The position numbers and the translations under genes were made by a program. Positions 5,831 to 6,707 of a DNA stretch of 6,707 nt are shown in pieces. The notes beneath the pieces were generated by a model. The model was not told the origin of the DNA and did not search any database. It saw nothing but the letters and a program-made list of their open reading frames with translations. Source of the DNA: Deltaproteobacteria bacterium (lineage in GTDB: Bacteria > Desulfobacterota > GWC2-55-46 > DRQE01); contig DAOVKH010000099.1 of the NCBI GenBank assembly GCA_030631875.1, positions 1 to 6,707 on the forward strand. The letters are read 5' to 3'. The number at the start of each line of letters is the position of its first letter. The stretch's first letter is position 1.

Positions 5831-6707
5831 ATGTCACCCTCACCCATAAAAAAAATAGAGTCAAAGAAAGCGTCTATCGGCGTTCACCTCTCCATCGCAG
5901 GAGGCATAGACAAATCCATAGGGCGTGCCATAGAGCTTAACTGCGGTGCCTTTCAGATATTTTCGAGGAATCCAAGAACATGGAAGGTAACTCCTGTAAG
6001 TGATGAGACTATAGCGAACTTCATTAAAGAGCGCACAAAGGCCGAGATAAAGACCGTTGCCATACACGCTTCGTATCTAATAAATCTCTCGTCGCCCGAT
6101 AAGGAGCTATTCAATAAATCTCTGAATCTATTTGAAAAGGAGCTTGAGATATCCGAAGCGATAAAGGCAGATGTCTTTGTCGTGCATCCGGGCAGTTATA
6201 AAGACCGTGACTTAGACTTCGCCACCGCGCAAGTTGCAGAGGCCATCAAGATAGTAAGGGGCAGGCTCAAGAGCGCAAATACGACTGTGCTAATAGAAAA
6301 TACCGCCGGGGCAGGCTCGCAGACAGGAGCAAGGCTTGAATCCATCGAGGATATAATTAAAGCAACCAAAGGACTCAACACAGGGCTATGCTTTGATACC
6401 TGCCACGGGTTCGTCTCCGGCTACCCGCTTAAGACAAAGAAAGATGCCGAAAAGCTCATCTCAACCATAGACGAAAAGATTGGACTTAAGAGCCTAAAAC
6501 TCATACACTTAAATGATTCAAAGGGTGATGTCGGCTCAAAGCTCGACAGACATGAAGATATCGGCAAGGGCTTTATCGGAAACGCCGGGCTCGGCGCATT
6601 CATAAGCGACAAGAGGATTGCCGAAGTACCTCTGATACTCGAAACACCCAAGGAATCTATAGACGACGACTTGCGAAATCTAAAGGCCGTATACAAGATA
6701 CGCAAAG
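5831..6707 (+). CDS. nfo: Endonuclease IV (AP endonuclease), 3' end just outside window
   Basis: This metal-dependent enzyme cleaves DNA 5' of abasic sites and removes 3'-blocking groups in base-excision repair. The 292 visible residues form the xylose-isomerase-like TIM barrel. GVHLSIAGG is at 17-25, QIFSRNPR at 42-49, ASYLINL at 80-86, VVHPGSY at 117-123, ENTAGAGSQTG at 156-166, CFDTCHGF at 187-194, HLNDSKGDVGSKLDRHEDIG at 226-245 and LILETPKE at 268-275. All nine zinc ligands, by comparison with E. coli from memory, are present: H79, H119, E156, D189, H192, H226, D239, H241 and E271. Family members are about 280-290 residues, so only a few codons are missing. The start ATG directly follows the upstream TAA in the same frame, with AGAGG 4 nt before it. 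About 15 residues precede the usual start of the fold, and no other start codon lies between. Tight coupling to the upstream protein is likely. Confidence 0.97.
   Translation, partial: MSPSPIKKIESKKASIGVHLSIAGGIDKSIGRAIELNCGAFQIFSRNPRTWKVTPVSDETIANFIKERTKAEIKTVAIHASYLINLSSPDKELFNKSLNLFEKELEISEAIKADVFVVHPGSYKDRDLDFATAQVAEAIKIVRGRLKSANTTVLIENTAGAGSQTGARLESIEDIIKATKGLNTGLCFDTCHGFVSGYPLKTKKDAEKLISTIDEKIGLKSLKLIHLNDSKGDVGSKLDRHEDIGKGFIGNAGLGAFISDKRIAEVPLILETPKESIDDDLRNLKAVYKIRK

Overview
This is a compact bacterial chromosomal segment of about 47% GC by eye, with every gene on the + strand. It has no rRNA, tRNA, CRISPR array, insertion sequence or phage-like feature. The gene content is conserved bacterial housekeeping. 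Two things point, tentatively, to a deltaproteobacterial (Desulfobacterota-type) or related uncultured lineage. One is the order valS-nadC-birA-coaX. The other is two accessory proteins that resemble, from memory, unnamed Geobacter/myxobacterial families. Isoleucine is encoded mostly by ATA (21 of 32 Ile codons in nfo by hand count), which is striking for this GC content and is a useful lineage fingerprint.

Region 1 (1-4750) looks like one operon. It holds the 3' part of valS (valyl-tRNA synthetase, cut by the window start), nadC (quinolinate phosphoribosyltransferase, NAD synthesis), birA (biotin-protein ligase with an N-terminal helix-turn-helix), coaX (type III pantothenate kinase, first step of CoA synthesis) and a small TPR protein. 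The junctions are a 17-nt gap, a 4-nt ATGA overlap, an 8-nt gap and a 20-nt overlap, so translational coupling is likely throughout. Together these genes feed three cofactors (NAD, biotinylated carboxylases, CoA) and tRNA charging. The TPR protein has no known role and probably starts at TTG.

Region 2 (4751-4843) is the only real intergenic gap. It carries a perfect TATAAT box, an inverted repeat overlapping that box, and a small CCC-GCAA-GGG hairpin next to the probable Shine-Dalgarno. No convincing intrinsic terminator is visible.

Region 3 (4844-6707) is a second transcription unit. A 328-residue two-domain alpha-helical-repeat protein with a Pro-Glu-repeat linker is followed, with no spacer (TAA directly before ATG), by nfo (endonuclease IV, AP-site repair). 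The nfo gene runs off the window end only a few codons short of completion.

No clearly novel system is visible. The items most worth follow-up are the uncharacterised helical-repeat protein coupled to nfo, the TPR protein embedded in the cofactor operon, and a perfect 8-bp GNRA-capped hairpin inside nadC.
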